A stretch of DNA of 19,375 nucleotides from an uncultured Ignavibacteria bacterium. GTDB lineage: Bacteria > Bacteroidota > Ignavibacteria > Tepidaquicellales > Tepidaquicellaceae. The notes under the pieces are model-generated. The model did not search any database, was not told the DNA's origin, and worked only from the letters and a program-made list of their open reading frames with translations. The stretch lies in assembly GCA_937974175.1 (NCBI GenBank), contig CALJIG010000073.1:1-19375 (forward strand), written 5' to 3'. Each line of letters starts with the position of its first letter. Position 1 is the stretch's first letter. Below, piece after piece: positions 1-8,336 of the stretch. The position numbers were made by a program, and so were the translations under genes.

Positions 1-1
1 G

Positions 2-985
2 GCTGACGCATTCTCTCAGGTCGGCAGTTACGCAGGAAGTTTTGCCCGCATGGGTTTTGGCGCGCGCGGAATGGGTATGGGCAATGCAATGGTTGCCAAT
101 ATCTTCGGTGATGCATCGGGATATTACAATCCTGCACTGGCTTGCTTTCAGGAAAAAGGCGTTGTGAATCTTGGCTATACATTTTTATCGATGGACAGGA
201 AATTAAATTTTGTCAGCTTCACGAAAAAATTTAAACTGCCGAATCAGGATAAAGGCGGAGCGGGGATTTCATTCTCATTGATAAACTCAGGTGTAAATAA
301 TATTGACGGAAGAGATAATGACGGAACACAGATCGGTTCATTCAATATCTATGAAAATCAGTTTTATTTAGGCACATCATTTTTACTCAGTGAAAATTTT
401 GCTGCAGGTGTTGGTTTTAAGATGTACCTCTCAAAATTATTCGATAAAGTTACAACTACTTCTGTTGCATTCGATATCGGCGCAGTTTATAAACACAGCG
501 ATAACCTTGCATTTGGTGTAGCCATAAGAGATATATCTGCTAAATATAAATGGGATACATCAGATTTATACGGTAGTAACGGCAATACAACGGAAGATAA
601 ATTCCCGACTTTAGCTAATATCGGCGCATCATATTTATTGCCGAAGAATTTAGGAAGTGTTTCGCTTGAATTCGAAAGCTATTTTAATCCGAAGATAAAA
701 GATAAAGTTACAGGCGAAACTCCTGAAAGAAAAAATATTTCATATTTTAAACTTGGCGGAGAAATAAACCTTAACTCATACATTAAAGTCAGAGCAGGGC
801 TGGACAGAATAGATTTTGCGAATACAAACGAAGATATCGGCGGCAACCTTAAACCGAGTTTTGGTGTTGGATTTGTAAAGGCATTAGGAACATCTACTAT
901 GCTTGGGCTTGATTACTCAATACAGATGGAGCCTTACAGCAAAGACCCTATTCAAAACATAGGAATAAATTTTAAATTCAATTGA
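2..985 (+). CDS. PorV/PorQ-family outer-membrane beta-barrel protein, 5'-truncated by window edge
   Basis: The reading frame is open to the left edge, so the true start lies outside the window. The ATG at 50 is internal: the codons at 2-49 read ADAFSQVGSYAGSFAR and lead straight into the family's N-terminal signature (MGFGARGMGMGNAMV, then GDASGYYNPAL). PorV/PorQ (UPF0164-like) proteins are FadL-like outer-membrane barrels; PorV in Porphyromonas gingivalis shuttles type IX secretion cargo at the outer membrane. The rest shows alternating amphipathic strands rich in Gly/Asn/Ser, a pattern of outer-membrane barrels, and ends in INFKFN. The stop is only 3 nt before a second protein of the same family, so the two are co-transcribed paralogues. 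Family membership is clear; a direct secretion role is inferred, since FCB genomes often carry many such paralogues. Confidence 0.85.
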   Translation, partial: ADAFSQVGSYAGSFARMGFGARGMGMGNAMVANIFGDASGYYNPALACFQEKGVVNLGYTFLSMDRKLNFVSFTKKFKLPNQDKGGAGISFSLINSGVNNIDGRDNDGTQIGSFNIYENQFYLGTSFLLSENFAAGVGFKMYLSKLFDKVTTTSVAFDIGAVYKHSDNLAFGVAIRDISAKYKWDTSDLYGSNGNTTEDKFPTLANIGASYLLPKNLGSVSLEFESYFNPKIKDKVTGETPERKNISYFKLGGEINLNSYIKVRAGLDRIDFANTNEDIGGNLKPSFGVGFVKALGTSTMLGLDYSIQMEPYSKDPIQNIGINFKFN

Positions 986-988
986 TTT

Positions 989-1885
989 ATGTTTAGAAAA
1001 ATAATTTTAACAGTATTTTTATTAGTTTCAGGTTACACATACTCTCAGAATGACGGCGCAGCAAACACTGGCCTTGCATTTTTAAAATCGGGCGTTGGCG
1101 CAAGAGAAATTTCTATGGGCGAAGCAGTTTCTTCTATAACAGATGACGGAACTACTGTGTACTATAATCCTGCAAGATTATTCAGCGGCGCGAAAAACAA
1201 CGTTACTCTGATGCATAACTCCTCAGCAGCAGATTACGCAATAGATTACATTGGAGCAAAAGTAAGCTGGACAAAATTTGCATTTGGTATTGGCATTCAC
1301 TCTGCAAGCATCAGCGATATTGAAATAAGAAATTCTCCCGGCGCTGTAATAGATAAATTCACTTCAAGAGATTTATCTATCGGTCTTTCCTTAGCATACT
1401 TAGTAAATAAAAATATTTCGCTTGGTGTTACACCTAAGTTTCTTTATCAGAAAATTTATCTTGACGAAGCATCAGGTATGGCGTTTGACTTCGGCGCTAA
1501 CTTCAATAAAGAAAATATTAATATTTCATTTGTAGTTGCAAACGTTGGAAGCATCAATGAGCTCAGAAATGAAAGCACTAAACTTCCTACCTATGTAAGA
1601 TTCGGAGGCAGCTATAAAACAGGCAAAGGCAACTTAAGTTATTTATTCGGTGCGGACGGATTTAAAGTTATGGATGGCGGCACATTCCATCTTCACACAG
1701 GCGCAGAAGTCGGATATAAGGAAACTGTATTCTTACGCGCAGGATACCAGACACAATATGAAAATAAAAATTTCACAGCCGGTATAGGTTTGAAATATAA
1801 AGGGCTGAACGTTGATTACGCATTCGTTCCTTACAAAAATGAATTCGGGTCAAGTAATTCATTTTCATTAGGTTTAACTTTTTAA
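989..1885 (+). CDS. PorV/PorQ-family outer-membrane beta-barrel protein
   Basis: This 298-residue protein opens with a signal peptide (MFRKIILTVFLLVSGYTYSQ, cleavage probably after Gln20). The family signature follows: FLKSGVGAREISMGEA at about 31-46 and DDGTTVYYNPARL at about 52-64. The remainder is predicted beta-barrel with short Gly/Asn-rich turns, and the protein ends in an aromatic residue (SLGLTF), typical of outer-membrane barrels recognised by the BAM machinery. It starts 3 nt after the preceding paralogue and sits 42 nt before a membrane glycosyltransferase gene. The shared signature with its neighbour, against otherwise diverged sequence, indicates an old tandem duplication. The PorV/PorQ assignment is secure at family level; the substrate or the partner in type IX secretion is not visible. 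Confidence 0.88.
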   Translation: MFRKIILTVFLLVSGYTYSQNDGAANTGLAFLKSGVGAREISMGEAVSSITDDGTTVYYNPARLFSGAKNNVTLMHNSSAADYAIDYIGAKVSWTKFAFGIGIHSASISDIEIRNSPGAVIDKFTSRDLSIGLSLAYLVNKNISLGVTPKFLYQKIYLDEASGMAFDFGANFNKENINISFVVANVGSINELRNESTKLPTYVRFGGSYKTGKGNLSYLFGADGFKVMDGGTFHLHTGAEVGYKETVFLRAGYQTQYENKNFTAGIGLKYKGLNVDYAFVPYKNEFGSSNSFSLGLTF

Positions 1886-1927
1886 AATTTACTTCTGTAA
1901 TTTTCCTTTTTCAGATAATATGAAAGG

Positions 1928-3628
1928 ATGTTCTTTACCCTGCACTCATATAAAAAATTTTCGGACTACTTAAACGATAAGAGAAATTTTTATAAAATTT
2001 TTATTGCTCTTGCAATATTTTTATCACTTCTGAAGTTACCTCCAATATTTACAACTGATATTCAGCCATGGGATGAAGGCATGTATGCAACCCGTGTGCT
2101 TTCTATTGAAAAATTCGGAGACATACTCGACCAGACATCCCATTCTGTAGGAAAGTATTATTCAAGCACCCATCCGCCGCTGTTAATCTGGATAGGTTAT
2201 TTAGCATCTAAAGTAACCGGACTAAATGCGATAACATTAAAACTTGTAACTTATACTTTTGCATTACTATGTCTTTTGTTTCTGATGAAAATCGGAACCC
2301 TTATACACTCAACGGAAGCAGGATTTTATGCGGCAGTTATATTCAGCTCAAATATTATTTTTAATATTTTTTCAAAACGATTCCAGTTCGATATTCCCTA
2401 TACTTTTTTTGTAATCCTTTCGTTTTTTTATTTCATAAAATATTTAAACGAAGGAGAAAAAAAATATATTTATTATACAGCTATAGCTGCGGGGCTATGT
2501 ATGCTTTCAAAGTTGCTGGTAGGTTTGATAATTCCGGTTGTTTTGTTCACATCATATTTCTTTATAAAAAAGAATACTAAGTACTCTTTCAAGGATTTTT
2601 TTATTATCACAGGGATTTCTTTACTCATGTCCGTTCCGTGGTATGTGTATCTTATATTAAATAACGGCAATGAGGCACTGGATTATATCCTGAACTTTCA
2701 TCTGTATCAAAGAGCAACAGTAGGGATAGAGCAAAATGCCAAAGGCACCGGATTGTTTTATTTTGTAAACTATACACTTACAATAATTCCCTTCGGATTT
2801 TTAACATTCTATTCATTATTTCTAAATATAAAAAATTACAGAAACATTGACTGGAAAATTAAATTTATCAGTATATGGTTTATAATCGGATTTGGTATTG
2901 TAACTCTGTTTAAAACAAAACTTGAATCATACTCTTTCCTTTTTCTTCCGCCTGCATGTCTTCTTATTGCTCAATTAGTTCTTCGGCTTGAAAATTTTTC
3001 GAGGAAAGAAAAAATTACAATCTTATCTTTGGCTGTTTTAAATCTTCTTTGGTATAGCAGTGAGCATTACAGGATAAATTTAAAAGAGTTTTTATCAGGA
3101 AGTATTACACATAAAATTGAAATTGCTTTACTGGTATTGGGAATACTGGTGTTTTCTTTTTTTGTAATCAGAAAATTTATATCAAAAATAACTATATTAC
3201 CGCTATTCGTAAGTTTAATATTCATTACTTTTACAGTTAGCAATGTATATTATCTTGTAAACATCCCATATTGGGAGAACGGATATAAGATAAGCCGCAT
3301 CAAAGAGATAATTGATAAAGAAAAAGATAAGCCCGTATATTATATCGCTACAAACTACCGCCATAATCCTCAATTAACTTTTTATTTTAACGGAGTGGAT
3401 TTAAATTGGGGAAGTAAAGTTTCCGGTTACGATTTTAAAATGCTGGATACAAAAAACGGTGTAGATTCAGTTAAAAAAAATCTTTCTGAGCTAAATAAGC
3501 AATCATTTATCATTGTAGAGAAAGATAACATTAACAGAGCTGAATATCCGTCATCGGAATTATTTATTCCTGCTAATTTTGTTTTAATAAATAAAACATC
3601 AGGATACGAACTATATAAAAATTTTTAA
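1928..3628 (+). CDS. ArnT/PMT-like polytopic membrane glycosyltransferase (GT-C fold)
   Basis: This 566-residue protein has about a dozen hydrophobic segments and a short C-terminal soluble part (from about residue 445). The first periplasmic loop carries the acidic pair Asp49-Glu50 in QPWDEGMYATRV, as in GT-C enzymes of the ArnT/PMT/GT83 type. It is followed by THPPLLIWIGYL (81-92), another hallmark of this group, and by RFQFD (151-155), resembling the conserved Arg/Asp loop. Family members use a polyprenyl-phosphate-linked sugar and transfer it on the periplasmic face to a lipid (lipid A in ArnT) or a protein. The stop is followed after 1 nt by the next start, so translation is probably coupled. 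With an ArnA-like formyltransferase downstream, transfer of a modified sugar to a surface glycolipid or protein is plausible. The acceptor cannot be read from sequence. Confidence 0.82.
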   Translation: MFFTLHSYKKFSDYLNDKRNFYKIFIALAIFLSLLKLPPIFTTDIQPWDEGMYATRVLSIEKFGDILDQTSHSVGKYYSSTHPPLLIWIGYLASKVTGLNAITLKLVTYTFALLCLLFLMKIGTLIHSTEAGFYAAVIFSSNIIFNIFSKRFQFDIPYTFFVILSFFYFIKYLNEGEKKYIYYTAIAAGLCMLSKLLVGLIIPVVLFTSYFFIKKNTKYSFKDFFIITGISLLMSVPWYVYLILNNGNEALDYILNFHLYQRATVGIEQNAKGTGLFYFVNYTLTIIPFGFLTFYSLFLNIKNYRNIDWKIKFISIWFIIGFGIVTLFKTKLESYSFLFLPPACLLIAQLVLRLENFSRKEKITILSLAVLNLLWYSSEHYRINLKEFLSGSITHKIEIALLVLGILVFSFFVIRKFISKITILPLFVSLIFITFTVSNVYYLVNIPYWENGYKISRIKEIIDKEKDKPVYYIATNYRHNPQLTFYFNGVDLNWGSKVSGYDFKMLDTKNGVDSVKKNLSELNKQSFIIVEKDNINRAEYPSSELFIPANFVLINKTSGYELYKNF

Positions 3629-3629
3629 T

Positions 3630-4616
3630 ATGCTGGAAAAAGATAAAAAGCTAGAGGTTGTACTAACAAATATTGATACTGATATAGAGTGGAAAGAGTT
3701 TGTCCGAAACCAGTATAATATATTTTACGACGATAAATTTTTAAAGTATCATGATGTATTCGGTAAAAAAATCAACTGGCATCACCTTAAAATAAAAATA
3801 AAAGATACTAACAGGGTTTATGCACTTATAACCGGATGTCTGGATGAACAATCCAATACTTTTATATCATGTAAAGGTGTAAGTTTTGGCGGATTTTTGT
3901 GGAAGAATAAAATAAATGTTGTTGAGTATTTGCAGATTGTAGCAGCCTTTAAAGAATATCTGAAAAGTATAAACACTACAAAATGTGTAATAACTGTTCC
4001 TCCATTTATTTATATGACAAGCAGGAATGAAGAGAACGATTATGCTCTCTACAAAAGCGGATTTGATGTCAGGGATGTTTCAATTACAAATATTATTGAC
4101 CTTGAAGATTTCAATCACAATAAAATATCTTACACAGTTTACAAGCAGGTGGTAAAACAAAATAGTGAAGATATTAATTATGAATTAATTGAAAACATAG
4201 AGCCTGACGGTTTAGTAGAATTTTATAATTTATTAAAAAGGGATAGAGAGCTAAAAGGCGCTGTTCCAACTCATACCAGAGAGGAGCTCATTTATTTAAA
4301 AAATAATCTGCCGGAGAATATAAAAATATTTCAGGCGAAAATACTGGGTGAATTGGCAGGTATTTGTGTATTATTTGTGATTAATAAAAGTATTATTTTG
4401 AATTTTTACCTTGCAGCAGCGGAAAGATTTAAAGATACAACCGTAATGAAAAATCTTTTACTCCATACAATAGAATGGAGCGCAGAGAACAGTTATGAAT
4501 TCTATGATATAGGAACTTCAGATGTAAACGGTAAGCTGCTCGACGGATTATTCAAATTCAAAAAACGTTTTTCCGCTCACGGATATTTAAGAAAAAATTT
4601 CGAAATTAACTTATAA
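3630..4616 (+). CDS. FemAB/GNAT-like acyl- or aminoacyltransferase family protein
   Basis: This 328-residue protein is predicted cytoplasmic, with no signal peptide or membrane segment. The layout is that of FemAB-type proteins with two GNAT-like halves: an N-terminal half ending near VPPFIYMTSRNEENDYALYKSGF (about 129-151) and a C-terminal half with LAGICVLFVINKSIILNFYLAAA (about 243-265), then EWSAENSYEFYDIG and FKKRFSAHGYLRKNFEI at the end. That closing FKxxFsA pattern is characteristic of FemAB-like/BioF2-like acetyltransferases. Relatives occur in exopolysaccharide and O-antigen loci, where they are thought to acylate a sugar or add an amino acid. The gene is wedged between the GT-C transferase (1-nt gap) and the SDR enzyme (6-nt gap), which supports a glycan-decorating role. 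Substrate unknown. Confidence 0.7.
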   Translation: MLEKDKKLEVVLTNIDTDIEWKEFVRNQYNIFYDDKFLKYHDVFGKKINWHHLKIKIKDTNRVYALITGCLDEQSNTFISCKGVSFGGFLWKNKINVVEYLQIVAAFKEYLKSINTTKCVITVPPFIYMTSRNEENDYALYKSGFDVRDVSITNIIDLEDFNHNKISYTVYKQVVKQNSEDINYELIENIEPDGLVEFYNLLKRDRELKGAVPTHTREELIYLKNNLPENIKIFQAKILGELAGICVLFVINKSIILNFYLAAAERFKDTTVMKNLLLHTIEWSAENSYEFYDIGTSDVNGKLLDGLFKFKKRFSAHGYLRKNFEINL

Positions 4617-4622
4617 CAAAGA

Positions 4623-5585
4623 TTGAGTATAAAGAATAAAAGAATTTTGCTTACAGGCGGCGCAGGATTTATTGGCAGCACTTTAGTTTCAAAGCTGTAC
4701 AAAGATAATGAAATATTAGTATACGATAATTTCAGCAGAGACTCACTTACTTATAAAAATCTTAAATCAAAAAACATTACAATAGTAAAAGGTGATGTTC
4801 TTGATTTAGCGCACTTAACAAAAACAGTAGAAGATTTTCGTCCTCAGATGGCAGTTCATCTTGCTTCTATTGCAGGGGTAGATACAGTGATGAGAAATCC
4901 TGTTAAAACTCTTGAAGTAATTTTAATAGGTACATTTAATTTTTTAAACAGCCTGAAAAAATATTCAGGTGACTTAGAGCGTGTTATGGACTTTTCCACC
5001 AGCGAAGTGTTAGGCTCATACGCTTATAAATCAACTGAACTTTCCAATACAAATTTTGCTCCGGTAGGTGAGGCGCGATGGACTTATTCTATAGGTAAAG
5101 TCGCAGGTGAACACTTAATGCATGCATTTTCGAAAGAGCATAATTATCCTTCGGTTACAATCAGGCCGTTTAACATTTACGGAGTCGGCCAGGTGGGCGA
5201 AGGCGCAATTCATGTATTCATAAAAAATGCAGTTAAAAACAAAACGATTGAAATACACGGCGATGGTGATCAGATCCGTTCATGGTGCTACGTCGATGAT
5301 ATGGTTGACGGAATTATCTTATGTCTTACAAAAAAAGAAGCTATAGGTGAAATATTTAACATCGGTAATCCTAAAGGAACAATAACTATTTCTTCACTTG
5401 CAGAAAAAATTGTTCTGCTTTGTAAATCAAAATCTAAAATAAAATACGTTCCGAAAAATTATGTTGATGTTGAGCTGAGAATTCCGAGCATTGAAAAAGC
5501 TAAGGACCTTTTAGGATTCAAACCAAAAGTTGATCTGAACGAAGGCATTAAAAAAACCGCTCAATACTATAAAAAATATTCATAA
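4623..5585 (+). CDS. Extended SDR nucleotide-sugar epimerase/dehydratase/decarboxylase
   Basis: This 320-residue protein begins with a Rossmann fold: TGGAGFIGS at 11-19 and an acidic NAD-selective residue in VYDNFSR (33-39). Catalytic elements of extended SDRs are present: Thr126-Ser127-Glu128 in STSEVLG and Tyr155-x3-Lys159 in YSIGK. The C-terminal substrate domain has the sugar-nucleotide motifs RPFNIYG (181-187), GDGDQIRSW (213-221) and VELRIPSIEKAKDLLGFKPK (283-302). Arg286 sits where ArnA has Arg619 (VEHRKPSI). Epimerases, dehydratases and UDP-xylose synthases share this architecture, so the exact reaction is open. The neighbouring ArnA-like formyltransferase makes a UDP-glucuronate decarboxylase-like or 4-keto-sugar-forming step attractive. 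The start is TTG at 4623; the Rossmann motif begins only 10 residues in, and no in-frame ATG lies near it. Confidence 0.85.
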   Translation: MSIKNKRILLTGGAGFIGSTLVSKLYKDNEILVYDNFSRDSLTYKNLKSKNITIVKGDVLDLAHLTKTVEDFRPQMAVHLASIAGVDTVMRNPVKTLEVILIGTFNFLNSLKKYSGDLERVMDFSTSEVLGSYAYKSTELSNTNFAPVGEARWTYSIGKVAGEHLMHAFSKEHNYPSVTIRPFNIYGVGQVGEGAIHVFIKNAVKNKTIEIHGDGDQIRSWCYVDDMVDGIILCLTKKEAIGEIFNIGNPKGTITISSLAEKIVLLCKSKSKIKYVPKNYVDVELRIPSIEKAKDLLGFKPKVDLNEGIKKTAQYYKKYS

Positions 5586-5602
5586 TTTTTGATATTCAAT
5601 TA

Positions 5603-6505
5603 ATGAAATTTTTTATTCTCATTCATTCTGTTTCAAGTTATGTATGCCTTAAAAAAATAATTGAAAAAGGTTACAAACCCGGAGTTGTTATAACTCATGA
5701 AAAATATGAACGGGAAAAACTTTCTGAAGATTTTTATATCCCTGTAGAAAAGTTTTGCAAGAGGAATAAAATAGAACTCATACAATCCGATAACCCCGCT
5801 GAATTTATCTCTAAACTTGAAAACTACGATGTTGGCATTTGTGTCGGCTATATGAAGATATTAAAAAAAGATTTAATCGATAAAGCTAAGTACGGAATAT
5901 TTAATCTTCATTGCGGAAAGCTTCCCGAATACAGAGGCAGAGCGCCGATATCACGAACAATTATGAACGGCGATGCAGAACTTATTGCAACGCTTCATAA
6001 AATGGATGAGGGAGTTGATTCAGGACCAATAGCAGTTGAAACTAAAATAAAAATTACTTCGAAGGATGATGTAAATACGCTTTATAAAAAGTTCAGTGAG
6101 AATTCTTACAAAAGCATTGTTGAGCTTTTTAAGAAATTAAGAACAGGTAAGCTGAAGCTAAGAAAGCAAAGAAGCGTAAGCAATAAAGCGTACACAATTT
6201 TAAGTGAAGAAGAGTGCAGAATTGACTGGAAGAAAAATACTAAGCAAATATTTAATAAAGTGAGAGCTTTGAAAGCTCCTTATCCTCAGGCTTTTACAAC
6301 TTTAAATGAAAAGAAATATTCTGTAAACAACGCAGCAATGACAAGCCAGGCTGTAAAAAATAAGCCGGGTATAATTGAAAAAATTACCGGAGATAAACTG
6401 TATGTAAATACCACGGATGGTATTATTAAAGTGAGTGAAATTTATTCAGATAATAAAAAAATTAATTTACTAAAAGGTTTTAAAGCAGGGGACACTTTTA
6501 AATAA
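5603..6505 (+). CDS. Sugar N-formyltransferase, ArnA N-terminal-domain/Fmt-like
   Basis: This 300-residue enzyme should transfer a formyl group from N10-formyltetrahydrofolate to an amino group, most likely on a nucleotide-linked amino sugar. The catalytic triad is in place and nearly collinear with ArnA: Asn101 and His103 in FNLHCGKLPEYRGRAPI (100-116) and Asp139 in MDEGVDSG (134-141), against Asn102/His104/Asp140 in ArnA. Further ArnA-like stretches are ATLHKM (129-134), RIDW (206-209) and VRALKAPYPQAF (220-231). The C-terminal OB-like part (about 205-300) is of ArnA/Fmt type. Met-tRNA formyltransferase is less likely because the gene sits inside a glycan locus and lacks a def neighbour. 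An unusual detail is HCGKLP where Fmt/ArnA enzymes have H-x-SLLP. It follows the SDR gene by 17 nt and overlaps the next gene by 1 nt (TAATG). Confidence 0.88.
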   Translation: MKFFILIHSVSSYVCLKKIIEKGYKPGVVITHEKYEREKLSEDFYIPVEKFCKRNKIELIQSDNPAEFISKLENYDVGICVGYMKILKKDLIDKAKYGIFNLHCGKLPEYRGRAPISRTIMNGDAELIATLHKMDEGVDSGPIAVETKIKITSKDDVNTLYKKFSENSYKSIVELFKKLRTGKLKLRKQRSVSNKAYTILSEEECRIDWKKNTKQIFNKVRALKAPYPQAFTTLNEKKYSVNNAAMTSQAVKNKPGIIEKITGDKLYVNTTDGIIKVSEIYSDNKKINLLKGFKAGDTFK

Positions 6506-7242
6506 TGAAAATAATTGATGCGCATATACATATTGGGAAATGGAGCGAGATTTTTTTAAATCTTGAATCAACTGTTGATGAAGCTGTTATTGAATTAAAA
6601 AAATCCGGAATTGATGAAGCTATCTGTATGCCTACGGACAGGACTTCAAACGCGGAACTGCTTTCAGAAATTAAACTACGAAAAGATTTTAAATTTTATT
6701 TTAATGCCTGGATAAATCCTTTAGATGAGAATTTAGATAAATTTATAGAAGAAAATATAACTGATATTCATTTTTTTAAAATACATCCTTCAATAGATAG
6801 AAGAAAAATTTCAGATAAGGCATTTGAAAAATATTTATATTTAGCCTCGGAGAAAAAAATTCCTGTTGTAGTACACTGCGGCAGATGGAAAGAAATGGCA
6901 GGTTATGAAATCTGTCTGGAGACTGCGAAAAAATTTCCTGAGCTGAGATTAATTCTCGCGCACCTCGGAGGTGACCAGCCATCAATCTGTACTCAATGCG
7001 CAATAGATGTGAGAGACGGCGGATACAAAAATGTTTATCTTGGTACGGAGTCTGTGCGCGAGTTTCATTTTGTAAACGAAGTTGTAAACACGCTTGGCGC
7101 TGATAAAGTTATATTTGGCAGTGATTATAATTTAGGGCTGCCTGCTTCATACCTTCCAATTATAGACAGATTAAAGATTAGCAATGAAGAGAAAGAGTTA
7201 ATATATTCTGGTAATGCGATGAAGCTTCTTCAGAAATTGTAA
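6505..7242 (+). CDS. Metal-dependent amidohydrolase (ACMSD/TatD-like TIM barrel)
   Basis: This 245-residue protein fits a short TIM-barrel hydrolase of the amidohydrolase-2 group. Metal ligands are visible in order: His7 and His9 in IDAHIHIG, His124 in VVVHCGRW, His153 in LAHLGG and Asp207 in GSDYNLG. FKIHPS (91-96), carrying Lys92 and His94, matches the loop common in these enzymes. It is cytoplasmic, with no signal peptide. The ATG overlaps the stop of the formyltransferase gene by one base (TAATG), so the two are translationally coupled. That suggests a shared pathway, for example hydrolysis of an amide or ester on a sugar intermediate, but family members act on very diverse substrates and none can be picked from sequence. 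Closest alternatives are decarboxylases of the ACMSD type. Confidence 0.8.
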   Translation: MKIIDAHIHIGKWSEIFLNLESTVDEAVIELKKSGIDEAICMPTDRTSNAELLSEIKLRKDFKFYFNAWINPLDENLDKFIEENITDIHFFKIHPSIDRRKISDKAFEKYLYLASEKKIPVVVHCGRWKEMAGYEICLETAKKFPELRLILAHLGGDQPSICTQCAIDVRDGGYKNVYLGTESVREFHFVNEVVNTLGADKVIFGSDYNLGLPASYLPIIDRLKISNEEKELIYSGNAMKLLQKL

Positions 7243-7262
7243 TAAATTAATCTGCTAAACTA

Positions 7263-8336
7263 TTGGCAAAAATTCTTCACATAGCTCCTCAAAATACTGC
7301 GGGAATGCCTATGGATTTTGTGAAAATGCACAGGCAGTTTGGCTTTGAATCCAACCTTGTTACAATCTATAAAAATAAATTAAATTTCGAAGAAGACATT
7401 TCTTTAAATCTTGAGCTTCCTCAAAGCAGCCTTGCTAAAAAATGGCGTGATAAAAAAGTAGAAGCCCCATCTGAAATAAAATTAAAAGAGTATAAACCGA
7501 AAAATATTGTCGAAGAGTTTTACTTTTCTTTAAGAGATTCGAAAAATAAGAAAAAGATAAATGAGTTGATCGAACGACATAATTTATTTGATTACGATAT
7601 TTATCACTTTGACGGCGGAATGGATTTTTTTCGTAACATCAGCTTTGCAAAAGAATTAAAGAAGAGAAATAAAAAAATTGTTTGCTGTTATTTCGGTAGT
7701 GATTTACGCACACGTGGGATTTTTAAAGAGCTTGAAGATATTTCCGATTTGCTTTTAACTGTAGAGTACGACCATCTGCTTCTTCATAAGAATGTTAACT
7801 ATATTTATTTCCCGTTTGATGTGAAAAAATTTGAGTTTAAGCTGAACAATAATAAAGTAAAAAAAATAATTCATTCTCCTACGAACAGAGCATTTAAAGG
7901 CACAGATAAAATTATTCCGGAGGTGGAAAAGGCATTGAAAGAATGCAGCTTTGAATTTTTGCTTTTAGAAAATATGGATAGGGAAGAGCTGCTGAAAATA
8001 AAATCTTCGTGTGATTTAGCTATTGACCAGGTCGGCGGCGAAATGGGCGGCAGCGGATACGGTAAAAACTCAATTGAAAATTTATCTATGGGAATCCCTA
8101 CGTTCACAGAATTTTTTGATGACTATTATAAATTCATAGGTGATAATCCTTTTATAAATTCTAATATTTCAAATCTGAAAAGTAACATCGTAAGATTTGT
8201 AAGCGATGAAAAATTAATTGAAGAGTATGCTGTTAAAGGACGTAAATGGGTTGAGCAGACGCATTCATTTGAAGCAGTCAACGAAAAGCTGATGTCGTAT
8301 TATAAAAAATTTAAGATTATCGGAAAGCATGGCTAA
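7263..8336 (+). CDS. GT4-like cytoplasmic glycosyltransferase
   Basis: This 357-residue protein has a GT-B-like two-domain arrangement. The N-terminal part opens with ILHIAPQNTAGMPMDFVKMHR, with a hydrophobic strand and a small-residue loop typical of the acceptor-binding Rossmann domain. A middle strand/loop carries YFGSDLRTRG. The C-terminal donor-binding half has IIHSPTNRAFKGTD, then SSCDLAIDQVGGEMGGSGYGKNSIENLSMGIPTF, the region where GT4 enzymes place the Glu that contacts the donor sugar. The overall fit is to family-4-like transferases of polysaccharide clusters rather than to a named enzyme. The start is TTG at 7263; an in-frame stop at 7248-7250 rules out an upstream start. Its 3' end overlaps the flippase gene by 8 nt, indicating coupled expression. 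Donor and acceptor sugars are unknown. Confidence 0.75.
   Translation: MAKILHIAPQNTAGMPMDFVKMHRQFGFESNLVTIYKNKLNFEEDISLNLELPQSSLAKKWRDKKVEAPSEIKLKEYKPKNIVEEFYFSLRDSKNKKKINELIERHNLFDYDIYHFDGGMDFFRNISFAKELKKRNKKIVCCYFGSDLRTRGIFKELEDISDLLLTVEYDHLLLHKNVNYIYFPFDVKKFEFKLNNNKVKKIIHSPTNRAFKGTDKIIPEVEKALKECSFEFLLLENMDREELLKIKSSCDLAIDQVGGEMGGSGYGKNSIENLSMGIPTFTEFFDDYYKFIGDNPFINSNISNLKSNIVRFVSDEKLIEEYAVKGRKWVEQTHSFEAVNEKLMSYYKKFKIIGKHG

Noticed and set aside
50..52. ATG at 50 as the true start of the first barrel gene
   Set aside because: It lies inside the conserved N-terminal signature, and the same frame stays open with matching sequence to the window edge. A start there would also remove the signal peptide these barrels need.
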